Under the pieces are notes generated by a model. That model ran no database searches, was not told the origin of the DNA, and saw only the letters and a list, made by a program, of their open reading frames with translations. Shown in pieces: positions 11,539 to 22,924 of a stretch of 64,000 nt of DNA. Within the stretch, counting starts at the first letter, position 1. Each line of letters starts with the position of its first letter. Source of the stretch: Carnegiea gigantea (Eukaryota > Streptophyta > Magnoliopsida > Caryophyllales > Cactaceae); assembly GCA_029747015.1 (NCBI GenBank), contig JAKOGI010000023.1, positions 612,501 to 676,500 of the forward strand. The letters are read 5' to 3'. Position numbers and translations under genes: made by a program.

Positions 11539-12854
11539 TTACCTAATGTAATGCCCCCAACCAAGGGAGAGTCACACCGCTAGGACTTCCTAGAGGGAAA
11601 TCCTTAAGGCTCTTGAAGATCGAGGGCTTGGATTAGCATTTAGATAGTCATTCTAAAACATAACTGCCAGAATTTCCCCTGTTTTAGCAATATTTTAGGG
11701 TTTTAGCTTAGTTAAGGGTACCTGTAAATTGGTAATAAGGTATAACACTTGCTAAAATAACCCAGGTTCACTGCCTCGGACCACTTGCCCAGATCACTAA
11801 TGATCAAACAACTATAACAAGGGATAGAATGCTACATATATAGGTAGAGAGCCGTCTACATGCTTTCACATACAACAATAAACTTAAAAATTTACAACGT
11901 GGTAAGCATCAGACACCTTGTAGAGCTGGCAGAGACTTATGAGGGGTCGACATCAAAACAACTTCAAAGGATCTCTTATGCCTGCTCAAATTGAACCTGG
12001 GAAAAAGGGGAATAATAAAGGGATGAGTAACCACACGCTCAGTGAGAATCTCCCTACTCCTTAAAACCTAAAGTAGTTGCAAGCAACAATACTAATAATA
12101 GCCACATATCACGCATTCATACTTTAATGTCATATTAGGCAATCAAAATCCCAAGCAACGATCACCATCCTTAAAACTTCATCCTAATCCCTCAACTCGT
12201 TCCTAGGTCCTTAATGACCAATCTTCCTTTCTAACAAGCATTTAGACACTTAATCAAGTAGCACAAGGATGAATATGATGCTTCTAAACACACTTGAGAA
12301 AACATAGTGACTCTCGTTATATTCAAAGAACAGTTTATAAATCATGCTAACTCCTTTAGTGCCTATAACTCTTCTAAAAGTTCTTGAAACATCCAAATTG
12401 ATAAGAAAGGCTTTGCACGAATATTTTTTTCATCAAATATGCACATTGAAAAGCTTAAATGTACGATGTATTACAAGGATGTAGCTATACTTCATTTGAA
12501 ATTTCATTTAAACTATATTCAGAACACATTCATAAAGTATGTGCAGGTTACGTACATTCAAAAAATTTCTTCTTTTCTTAAAAATGCTTTACTTGGCCCC
12601 TTGAGGCTCGTATTCCTTTAAAAGAACTTCTTTTCTTTTCTAAACTGCTTAGAATGGCAAAAAGCCAAATCTTCTTTTTATCAGGAACTTACTTATAACA
12701 TAAAAACATCTTATTGTGCTAGCTAGGGGAGGTCAACACCGCCCTTAAGTGAGATCGTCACTCTTAATCGACGTTATCCCCGGGGTATGCGTACTTAACT
12801 TTTGGCCAAAACGCATCTTAGTAGAGCAACTCTAACCTCGATACTGTCCTCTAT

Positions 12855-13078
12855 GGGGCAACAGCTCACACTAGGAGAATCATATCCTGAGTCCATACCC
12901 CCTCAAGGTTTTCTTACGTGTCACACATTAAGGAACAGCTCACACCAAGATAATCATATCTTGAGTCCAGCTCCCGAGAACAGCTTACGCCATCTTTGCA
13001 TCCAGCTCCCAACATTACCTTAGGGGGAAACAGCTCACGCCATCTTTGTATCCAGTTCCCACCCTCAAGGTCTTGCCA
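12855..13078. repeat. Short diverged repeats with AACAGCTCAC core
   Basis: Four copies of a unit beginning aacagct(c/t)ac are spaced 43-75 bp apart. Two continue with aatcatatc(c/t)tgagtcc and two with gccatctttg(c/t)atccag. They are imperfect and lie within the long LTR, 120 bp before the 60-bp minisatellite. Confidence 0.55.
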
Positions 13079-13200
13079 CTTGCCTAGCACTTTCATAGCC
13101 TTTAAAATCGCATTACATTTCTCTTTTTCAGATGCTTACTTTGCTGAAACCGTACTTTTAAACAAAATGACTATAACCTTTGGAAACGTTTATAGTTCAT

Positions 13201-13740
13201 ACATTTTTGGCTTAAAAACTTTTTATAAACGGAATGAGTTTACTAACTCATAAATCGGCTTCGTGAATAACTTAAAAGCTTCTTATAAACGTAAAATGTT
13301 TACTAAATCGTAAACGACTTAGTTTCTGACTTAAATGCTTTGTATAAACGTAATAAGGTTGCTAAATCGTAAAACGACTTCGTTTTCAACTTAAAAGCTT
13401 CGTACAAATGTAATAAGGTTGCTAAATCATAAAACGACTTCGTTTCAACTTAAAAGCTTTGCATAAATGTATTAAGTTTGTTAAATCGTAAAGTGACTTC
13501 GTTTTCAACTTAAAAGCTTCGTATAAATGTAATAAGGTTGTTAAATCGTAAAACGACTTCGTTTTCAACTTAAAAGCTTCGTATAAATGTATTAGGTTTG
13601 CTAAATCGTGAAATAACTTCGTTTTCAACTTAAAAGCTTCGTATAAATGTAAAACGATTGCTAACTTATAAAACGACTTTACTTTTTAGCTAAAAAGCTT
13701 CTTTTAAACGTAATACGTTTGCTAAATCGTAGATCGAAAC
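13201..13740. repeat. 60-bp minisatellite, about nine units
   Basis: Units of 59-61 bp follow each other head to tail. Each contains acttaaaagctt, then tataaa(c/t)gtaat, then gctaaatcgtaaaacgactt. The central units (13381-13680) are the most alike; the outer ones (13201-13320 and 13681-13740) are diverged, as expected for an array growing from the middle. The period is a multiple of three, so on the minus strand the array is open for 68 codons (13422-13628) and encodes a 20-residue repeat (for example LIHLYEAFKLKTKSFYDLTT). I regard that as a by-product of period and composition. Confidence 0.9.
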
Positions 13741-16336
13741 TCGTTTGAGACATAACGTGCTTAGTTAACATTTAATTCAAAGTAAGTTCGAAATGAAACC
13801 CATTTGAGACTTAAATACTTAGTTAGCAATAAATGTAAGCTAGATTCATTTGAAAACTCCTCTTTAACTCAAAGAGAGGTGCTTAAGCAAATTAAAACCT
13901 TCGATTGCTTTCAAGCTCATTATTATTCAAAACTTAACTCAAAATAATTAGCTAGCGTGTAACTCGAATTAGATTCATAATAAAAACTTCAGTTGTCATT
14001 CTGTAGCTCGTTTCAATTCCTTTTAAAACTCAAGAAGGGTGTATAAATAAACCAAAGGCTTAAAACATTCTCAAACTTGCTACTATTTCAAAATTTAAAA
14101 TACTTGGCTCGTTTATTAGGCAATTTAAGGTTTCTTTCTATATTTTCAACACAAATGCTTCCTAAAGTCGTTATGGACTTACTAGCTCTTTAATCGAAAC
14201 TCCATAGAAACTTAAGTATGCAAATAACATGCAAATATGCTAAGCTTCATATTTAGCACCTTAAGGTGCTCTTTCCCAGGTCGTTTAAATCATTTTAAAC
14301 ACCAGGAGAATTTAAAAACAAACCAATGGCTTAAACATTTTCAAATTTACTTTTGGTTCACTTTTAAACTTCCTAAACCTATCAATTATTCAGCTAAGTC
14401 ACTAACTGAACAGTTCGACGATTTGGGACCTTTTTACACTTTAGATGTCCTAACACGCGAATAGGCAACTGATGAGCTTAAAAGCATTCTCAACATGTAA
14501 AACAAGCTTTGCAAATGACCTTTTCTTTTTAAAGGCGTCCAAAGTTTCAAGAATTAATCACATAATATCACGTAGCACATCAGGGGAAAAGGGTTTACAC
14601 ATAGCACATTCATATACTTCATCTCACAACTCTACATAATCTGCCCATTAAGCCACACATGGCCTCGCAATCTATACGATTGCGGCAATTCACAACCCTA
14701 ACTCCCTCCTCACACAGCACCGACCACAAGAACCTCAAATTTCTCATTAGTTCCACCTCAAACCATCCAACTACCAAGCTCGGTTTAATATTGACATGTA
14801 CAAACCAACAACACAGAAAATGATCGTACATAGGTATAATATTTATGCTTAATAGCCAACTTAGAATTTAACATACTAAACTGATGCAAATAGGAACTTC
14901 AAGCGATATTTACTTTCTTGTTCGCAACCCAATACATATAGGCATACTATTTCCTTTGTAATTACCAAGAATAAACCATTAACATGCTCAAACTAATTTA
15001 GCCATAACTTTTAGACATAATTCAGTTTACACCACAATTACTTCAACTGCCCTAACACCCCTAAGCGTTAAATAGTCCTTCAAATGCGACAACTGATGCT
15101 ACAACAGCTCACTATCAACATTCTATTTACTTTCAAATCCTCAATTTAATCGGTCCATTCGATCATGCATTTACTCAACATGCGATTAACCAAAATCAGT
15201 ACCATGCTTGAAATTTCTCAATATCGATTCTAATTTACCCAAACTAACTACTAATCTCAGAATCGATATGCACTAGCTAATTTAGTTAAATCCATTGAAA
15301 ATAGTAGTAATTTAGGAGGAAAGGAACCCTCACCTTGAACCCAAGCTAGAGGTTCGATTCACAGCTGTGGCTTGACTTTAGGGGCTTGAACAATGCCAAT
15401 CCTTCGCCTCTTGCTTACCCAAGCTCGAACAGGGCCCAAATCACGCCTAAATTCCTAAAATTTGAACCCTAAAATGGACCCAAACTCACTTACTGATTTG
15501 AGGTTGAATTGTGGCTTGAAAGTAACGATTTATACTCTAATTTATAGGAAATTGAAGCAACTAAGGTTTGAATTGTATGGCCTTACCTGAGCACGTGTTC
15601 AAGCTTCAATTCAGCACCCAAAACCCTCCATAAACGTGGCAAGGAGCGTCGAATTGTGATTCAAATTCGTTCTAAACTTACGCCAGCTGGTAGGGGTGGT
15701 CGAATGGGGAATTTTTGTAGCAAAAAGTGGTAAAAATTCTCTGGGTTTGGGAGCTTTAGTGGCACACGCATGGTGGAGAAGAGGAGGAAGAAGATGAAGC
15801 AGAGAGGAAAGAGAGAGGCCATCAGGGGGGGTTCACAGGCAACCAAGGAGAAAAGGGAGGTGTGCGCGCGAAATGTCCAAAACGCTCCTCCCTCTCTTTA
15901 TTTTTTTTTTTTTGGGTCCCAAACTAGTTCATATTCGATACCGCTAGTCTAATTCGTAACCCAGATTCCAAATCCGAATCGATGATATAATATTTCATCG
16001 ATTACTCGTTCATAAATATAGCCAGGTTCGATTTAATAAACATCGAACTACTCATAAGGTTAACAACCTATTCATATTTTGGTTTCTAATCGATTTAGTA
16101 CTCGTTAATAACCGTCAATAACGCTTATTAAAAGTCATCGAAAGATTTTCAAAACTAATAATAATAATAGTAATAATAACAACAGTGACAACAACATCCC
16201 TTTTAATAAAATTAATGCTTACCTAGGCACTTAGAAAATAATTTTAGGTCATATTGCTAATAAAATACGATTTTCATAGCGAAAAGGCATTATGAACAAC
16301 TTAAAGGAAAATAAGGTACGTGAGCCTTACACTCTC

Positions 16337-16344
16337 GCCCCCTT
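16337..16344 (-). other. Polypurine tract next to long LTR
   Basis: The minus strand reads aagggggc, six bases before the TGTAAGG start of the LTR, and is preceded by acgacgaaattctttt, which matches the usual 3' internal end of chromoviruses. The tract would prime plus-strand DNA synthesis. Confidence 0.5.
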
Positions 16345-16375
16345 AAAAGAATTTCGTCGTCGTAATTGCTTACTT

Positions 16376-17185
16376 GGAGGAATTAATGATGGTGCTTCGC
16401 CCGTATTCCTTTCATAATCTAAGTCATTTTACGCTTAGCTATTCATTCCATCTTCACGATAGCATCCCGTTCTTGGATTTATGTACAGACATAGGAATGT
16501 TAGTGCATATGTTTTCCTTTTGTAAATTGCTTGCCATGTATGTATTAGATGCGTTCATGCTCCGCAGGATTCCTACGCTTGAGAATACTGAATTGCTGAT
16601 ACTATACAATGCTATGTGACGCTATTATGCTTAACTGATACTATGTGGTTCTATGTGACGTTCTTATTGTTCTAATATGTTATAGGAATCTCTGAGTTAA
16701 CCATTATGATCTCAAAGGTGGCTTGAATTCATGTTTTAGAATGAGACTACTAGCGTATGACCTTTAGATGTCATTGTCCCGATTGTCATGCCTTTAGATG
16801 TCTAGTTATAGATGCATATGCATAGAATTGTTGCTTGCCATGTGAACTGAGTCTAGATTATCAAAAATCTATGTTCATTTCAAAACAAACTCAATACGGT
16901 TTCCATGCCAACTCATTTGCCCCTTTTCAATGTGATTTTCCCTCGGTGCCTAAATAGAGTGAGTAGACGCTTGATGAGGATTAGCGAGGAGGAGGCTGGA
17001 TACCATAAGCCTTTTTCTTTTGATTTAAAAGAAGAAGTGTTGCAAGATGAAACCTTTTGGAAACCTACCGTGTAGACTATGGTTTGTGTGCGTACACTCT
17101 GGAAATGACTGAACTTAGCTTTAGAATTTGTTAGTAAGCCACCACTGAACAATTTTAAAGAAAAGAAACAAACCCCCATCAGTTA
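16376..17185. other. No recognisable feature
   Basis: Moderately AT-rich DNA between the chromovirus LTR remnant and the next element. Short frames (up to 88 codons) show no family motif. A few short repeats (tatgtgacg, and cctttagatgtc twice at 16760-16800) are present, but no mobile-element end could be placed. Confidence 0.5.
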
Positions 17186-19650
17186 CACACCTGGGACGCC
17201 TAACCAACCCTTCAACACCAAGGAAGTGTTATAACATGTCCAAGGGCAGGGAAGGTGGCATTGACCATAAAGAGGCCAACGGAGCCAAGCTAACAATGCA
17301 TTATAACATATAAGTCCAGAAGAAAAGCTCTAAACTAAATCAAATTATAAGAGGAACATGTAAAAGCAACACAGTCAACCAACATCCCCATTAATGGATT
17401 GTTAACCAAAACCATTATCCTTCTAGGAAAACTGTATGTACTCTAAGCCTAGAAAAGTTAAAAAAGAGAAGAAGGTGAGCAATAACACGCTGAGTGGATA
17501 ATTATCACCCAAACCAAAATCTTTTCTACACCATGGAAAATTTATTAGCACACAATACCATTGGCATATTAGCAGCATAGGAGTCGGAGTCATAAATCAC
17601 TTTTGGAAACTTTCAGCAGAATGAAAGTAAAACTCTCGTTCTACTTGATGCTAAGTAGGATCTTGATAAAAGTGACTCATTTATACTATACAAATCATTT
17701 TCTTTCACTTTCTTGTAAACCACCATGCAAAGAGGTTCAGATCAATTTCAGCTGAATATAAGTAAAAGCCCTTTTTAAACACTGCTTAGGTTAAAACCCT
17801 TAGAAAATCACCGCTTCACTTGATTGGATCAAAAATCATTCTTAGGGCATTTTATAATTGCTAGTCTATAGTCCTTTCTCAATAGGGTGAAAAGCAAACC
17901 TGCTAAACACTTAGGTTCCCAGCACAAACTGAAGTTTACAATGTAATCTACTCTTATCAGTGTAAGATTAACCTAAAATGCATAGGTTAAATTTTTTGCA
18001 ATCATAGTGATGAATTGGGAGTCCTGTAGCCTTAGAAGCATAGGTCACCTTCTTCTTTAGAACTAAAATATATTGTAAATCACTCATAACAACAAAGCAT
18101 CTTTCCATAAACAACAACTTGGCAGAATACAAAACTTCACCAAGAAATTTCTCTTTCGAAATTTTTAGCTACTCAATCAACTTTATTTAGAAACCATAAT
18201 AATTTCAAAACTTGATAAGGCATTTTGAACGGCACCATAGCCATGGGAAACATGAACATGCCATTTTTTAAGCACAAACGTATATTTTGAACATGACATT
18301 ATATAACACAATATTACACATCAAGGACTTATTGTGATCTTGATCTTGCATTCAACTCCTCTAACAAGACATTATCATGATAACAATTCAATATTCGACA
18401 AAGCATCACAAGTATAATATAGATGTCATGAAAGGGTCATGTGAATATTTTGCAAGACTACCAACTACTTAATCTAAACGAAGCAGCTTATAATAATTTG
18501 CCTCTTACCATATGACCATTGTTTACATCATAATTAATGCAAGTCTTTTTGTGTTTTTAGTTCCTTGACCTAGAATCAATGCATAAACTTCACTAGAATT
18601 CCATTAATGTAATAACAATCTTACAACTGAAATAGGTCCATAGCTGGCTAAGTTTACTTATACTATGCAAACATCAGCCACAAAAGACAAGATAGGTATA
18701 TGAATACTTGTATACACTCACTTCTTTTCCTTTCCCCAGCTTCCATTTTTTTCTTTATTTATTTCCTAAAACAGCCTCTAACCCCCTTTGCCTCAAATTT
18801 CCATAGATATTATGCCTTACACAACCAATGTTTATGGTCCCAAACTTTATTTGCACAAATTTAACAAATACCAAAAGCCTATAAATACACTCACATTATC
18901 ATAACTTCCTTTTCAAAGCACTACCACAACCTCCAAATCTCCAAATTCCATGAGAAAACATTAATTTCTAACTCTAAGTCCACAGTCTAATAATAATTGC
19001 TAGATTCAAGCATATAAACCCTAAAGATTACTCAAATTCACATGCATTCTACAATAAACCTAAAAAATAATTTACTTTGAAATTAGTATAATTTCATAAG
19101 GAAGAAACAAAATGCAGGCAAAAGAGATGAGTTAGTCTCCTTCTTCACTTTGGAGCCCTTCCTTTTTTTTCCTCTTCTTCTTCTTCTTCCCTTTTTCTTC
19201 CTCTCTCTCCTCTCCCTTTACCCTGGCCATGTTGGTGTGTTTGTGTTATGTGAGTAACAAAAACAACCTCCTCTTTTTTGGTTGAATGTTTCCACTCGCC
19301 TTTTCCTTTTCTCTTTTGGTCCTCCTTTCCTCTTTCTCTGGTGTGCGCTAGAGCCTAGCCACTCATCTTCTTCCTTTATTTTGTTTTTAGCTAATAGTTG
19401 ATAAAGTAGATAGAAAAGGGGCTTGGGGGTTTCATGCAATTTAACTAACATCAAACTAGCATTTTTACTTGCATTAAGAAATGTTATAAAACCCAAATTT
19501 CAAATTAAAACATCCATTTTGATCACACATAATTATGAAAACCTATTTTGCCCAAAATAATGCTTCACAAAATCATAGAATTTATCGAATACATTGATTA
19601 AATTTATCCAACTCACATAATTAGCAGTGGCAAATTTCATGGTCCTCATA
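17186..19650 (-). repeat. Candidate 3' LTR of Tekay-like chromovirus, minus orientation
   Basis: The minus strand reads TATGAGGACCATGAAATTT starting at 19650, directly after the end of the integrase remnant and a purine-rich stretch (aaaataaggg, 19657 region). The family's LTRs usually start TGTGAGGACC; here the second base is changed. No partner LTR was recognised, so the left edge is only a guess. A C/T-rich block lies at 19140-19210. Confidence 0.3.
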
Positions 19651-19689
19651 CTGTCCCTTATTTTGGGAAATTTTGTTGTCGAAATTTTG

Positions 19690-20985
19690 GATACCTGTAG
19701 CAAAGAGGATAGGATACTTCTCCTGCATCTGTCATTTAGGTTCCTAACTTGCTTTAGCCATTTTATGATGCTTCCATGGAACCTTGACATATGGAATTAT
19801 TTTGTTTCCCAGCTTCCTTTCTCCACATTCTATGAGGCTTATGGGTTCCTCTACAAGGGAAAGATTCTCCCCAATTTAAAGGTATTCATAGTTGATTATG
19901 TGCTCTGAGTCATGCACATACTTGCAGAGGTTGGAAACATGAAATACCTTATGCATTTCTTAAAGGAAGGGTGGTCAAGCAAGTCAGCAAGCCACTGGTT
20001 CCATTGTTGGTAACTTCTTAAATGTCTTAATGAATCAAGGGCTAAGTTTACCTTTTTTCCTAAATCAAAGATTTCAATTAAGGGGTGAAACTTTTAGGAA
20101 CATATATTCTCTTATTTCCAACTCCAATGGCCTTGTTTTAGCTTCTGTGTAACACTTTTGTCTATTTTATGTCACCTAAAGTCTTTTTCGAATGGTTTTA
20201 ACCACTTTAAGGGTTTGATCAATCAGCTCTACTATGGATGGTTCTCTTTCCCCTACTTCACCATAACATGTAGGTGTTCACTAATGCCTTAAATGGTGTC
20301 GTACCAATTCTATCATTATAGCTATTGTTGTAATGGTTGGAATCCTCTCTAGAACTTGGAGGTGAACTTTGTATTGCGGCTTGACACAATGTTGAGGGGT
20401 TACACCATGAAGCCTAACTACTCTTGGATGTTTAAACGAGCATGTTCCTCTGAAGTAAAAATGATCTTGATGGCAAGGAAGTGAGGATCTTTGGTTAATC
20501 TATCAACTACTACCCAAATGCCATCATGGTCTTTAGTGGTCATAGGTAGACTGGAGATGAAATCCATGCTGACATGTTGTTATTTCCATATGGGGATTGG
20601 TAGGGACTAAAGCACACAGCCTGGTTTTTGGTGCTCAATCTTCACTCTCTAGCAAGTGACACACCTACCCACAAAGTTTAACAGGTCTCTTTCCATCCTA
20701 ATCCACCAAAAGTGGGTTTCAAAATCATGGTATATTTTAGTACTTCTGGGATAAGAACTGAAGGTGGAGATGTGTGCCTCCTTCATTACGTCTGCCTTAC
20801 ATTTTGTAACACTTGGCACACATATTCTCGCTTTATACCAAAGGACTCCCTTTTTAAGGTGAAAGTCTTTTATCTTGTTCTCTTCAACCGCCTTCTAATT
20901 TTCATCAACTTAGGTTCATCACTCTGCCGCTTCTTAATTCCATCCACTAAAGGTGAGATAACTTGAAGTGCTTATAAGTATGATT
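19690..20985 (-). pseudogene. Chromovirus integrase, broken
   Basis: Minus-strand translation shows decayed integrase. A core piece with FHLQSTYDH lies near 20550. A C-terminal piece shows LELEIREYMFLKVSPLN and, in other frames, KKGKLSP, LPTMEPVAC and HKVFHVSNLCKYVHDSEH, then EYL*IGENLSLVEEP and KYPILF. This is the GPY/F and chromodomain-side segment of Tekay/Del-like integrases, which insert element DNA and can read histone marks. Many stops are present, and the DDE residues could not all be located. Confidence 0.65.
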
Positions 20986-20990
20986 TATGT

Positions 20991-22300
20991 CTAGGAAAAA
21001 ACGATTTCAATATGTAGTTCTTCAAGCTCCTTCAAAAGCCTCCTTTTTTGCATAAGTAAGTAAGCAATAGGCCCCATTGATTTTCTACTTAAAGCATTTG
21101 CTACTTGATTTGCTTTCCCTAGATGGTGCTTAATTTCCATATCATAGTCATTTGAGAGTTTTGGCCGCCTTCTTTGCCATATGTTTAACTCTTTTTGGAT
21201 AAAAATGTACTTAAGGCTTTCGTGATTAGTGAAAATCTCACATCTTGCCCCAAATAGATTGCGCCTCCAAATTTTCAGAGCCAATAGCACAATAACTAGT
21301 TATAGGCCGTGCATAGGGCATCCCTTTATATGGTTTTAGTTGCCAAAAAGCATACGCAATCACTCTTCCTTTCTACATCAGAACATACTAATCCCTCTTT
21401 AGATGCCTCTTTATATATCACAAATCCTACAGCCCCTTCGGGGATTATGAAGATTAGCACAGATACCAGTTTCTTCTTCAGTTTTGGAAGATGTACTCGC
21501 ACTCTTCACACCATCCAAACTTATTGTTCTTACGAATCAACTTGATAATAGTAAAGACAGTTTTGAGAAGCCTTTCACAAACCACCTATAATAGCCTGTC
21601 ATACACACGAAACGTCCAATTTCTTTCATGGTGGTGCGTCTAGGCCAATTCACTATCACTTCCACCTTAATGACTCAATAGATATCTGATCCTTAGTTAT
21701 GACATATCCTAGGAAATGGACGTTTTCTAACTAGAATTCACATTTCTTGAGCCTAGCATACAACTAATGCTCTACTAAGGTCTCAACACTATTCTCACAT
21801 GTTCAACATGCTCCTCCTTGAATATAGAATAAATTAAAATATCATCAAGAAGTACCCCCACAAACGTATCAAGATAAATCTTAAGCACGCTGTTTATTAA
21901 ATCCATGAAGAAAGTTGGGGCATTCGTTAGACTGAAGGGTAGCACTAGAAACTCATAATGTTTATATCGGGTCCTAAATGTTGCTTTAGGTGCAATTGCC
22001 TTTTTAATTTTCAACAAATGATAACTTGAACTTAGGTCAATTTTGGAGTACACTGCTGAGCATGTCAACTGGTTAAACAAGTCAACTATTCTGGGAAGTG
22101 GATACTTATTTTTAATAGTCACTTTTTGAGATCTTCATAACCAAAACACAACCTCAAACTTCCATCTTTCTTCTCAACAAAGAGCATTCAGGGAACCCCA
22201 AGGAGATACACTAGGTTGGATTAGACCTTTTTCCATCAGTTCTTGTCACTGAACCTTTAATTTAGCCAACTCTTCCAGTGCCAGTTGACAAGGAGCATTA
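20991..22300 (-). pseudogene. Chromovirus reverse transcriptase and RNase H, broken
   Basis: The best-preserved segment (22122-21775) reads [35 protein letters not shown] and LLDDILIYS, where the family usually has F(I/V)DD. The catalytic Asp residues are kept. Upstream, on the minus strand from 22300, the N-terminal RT motif KGLIQPSVSPWGS is visible in broken form. RNase H (21290-20991) shows ARCEIFTNHESLKYIF and KANQVANALSRK. Stops and at least one frameshift separate the parts. The hAT-like MITE ends 15 bp beyond 22300, inside this coding sequence. Confidence 0.8.
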
Positions 22301-22317
22301 GATATAACAGTTGTACC

Positions 22318-22903
22318 TAGGGGTGTGCAAAACCGGTTAACCGGAGTTTTGATTAACTAAAAATCATTTAACCAGTTTTTCGGTTCAAGAAAATTCCGAA
22401 ACCGTAATTGAACCAAAAATTTCGGTTCACCATTTTTCGATTAACCGAAAATTTTGGTTCGCCAATAACCCTAACAGTAAATGAAACGAAAAGTTGGTTA
22501 ACCTATTTTTTGGTTCAATTACCGGTTAACTGTTCACAAATAAATAAAAAAGTATACTTTCTTTCTGAAATTTTTGATTTTTTATGTTTAAAATTTTTTT
22601 CTAAAAATTAAATTGTGGTTACCATTCATAAATAATGAAAAAATTGCACTTTCTTACCTAAATTATTTATTTTTTATGTAACAATTTTGGTAAAAATAAT
22701 TTATTTCGGTTGGGTTAACTACTGGTTAGCCGAATTTTCAAACCGTTCGAACCATAACTGAATCGAAAACTGAAATCTGTTTTCGGTTCAGCTAATCGAA
22801 CCGATTTTTTTTAAAACAATTGTACGGTTAATCGGTTTTTCGGTTCATTTTTTTCTGTTTTTCGGTTTGGTTTTTGGTTTCGAATTTTTTTTGCTCACCC
22901 CTA
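22318..22903. mobile_element. hAT-like MITE, 586 bp, with perfect 8-bp target duplication
   Basis: Inverted ends are TAGGGGTGTGCAAAA on the left and TTTTGCTCACCCCTA on the right, one mismatch in 15. The 8-bp duplication gttgtacc lies at 22310-22317 and 22904-22911. An 8-bp duplication and TAGGGGTG ends are the signature of hAT elements. There is no transposase gene; the interior is built of repeated CGGTT/AACCG words (aaccggttaaccgg at the left, ttcggttcggtt-like runs at the right), so it can fold back on itself. It sits inside the chromovirus pol coding region and so moved there after that element. Confidence 0.88.
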
Positions 22904-22924
22904 GTTGTACCCGAGACTAAGTCC

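Larger units (their letters stand above)
11547..16331 (-). repeat. Long (about 4.8 kb) chromovirus-type LTR, minus orientation
   Basis: On the minus strand the block starts TGTAAGG at 16331 and ends CATTACA at 11547, giving TG...CA ends. Just outside the 16331 end the minus strand reads gacgacgaaattcttttaa then gggggc, the typical end of Tekay/Del-type chromovirus internal DNA plus polypurine tract. This supports its being a 3' LTR whose internal part should lie to the right, of which only about 40 bp remain. It contains a cluster of AACAGCTCAC repeats and a 60-bp minisatellite. No gene is seen inside. A length of 4.8 kb is at the upper end for such LTRs. The alternative is two separate repeats side by side. 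Confidence 0.55.

Noticed and set aside
13422..13628. 68-codon repetitive minus-strand frame as a repeat protein gene
   Set aside because: It exists because the minisatellite period is a multiple of three and lacks stops. There is no start context and no frame outside the array.
13201..13740. Regularly repeated units resembling a CRISPR array
   Set aside because: The whole 60-bp unit is repeated, with no unique spacers, in plant DNA inside an LTR. It is a minisatellite.
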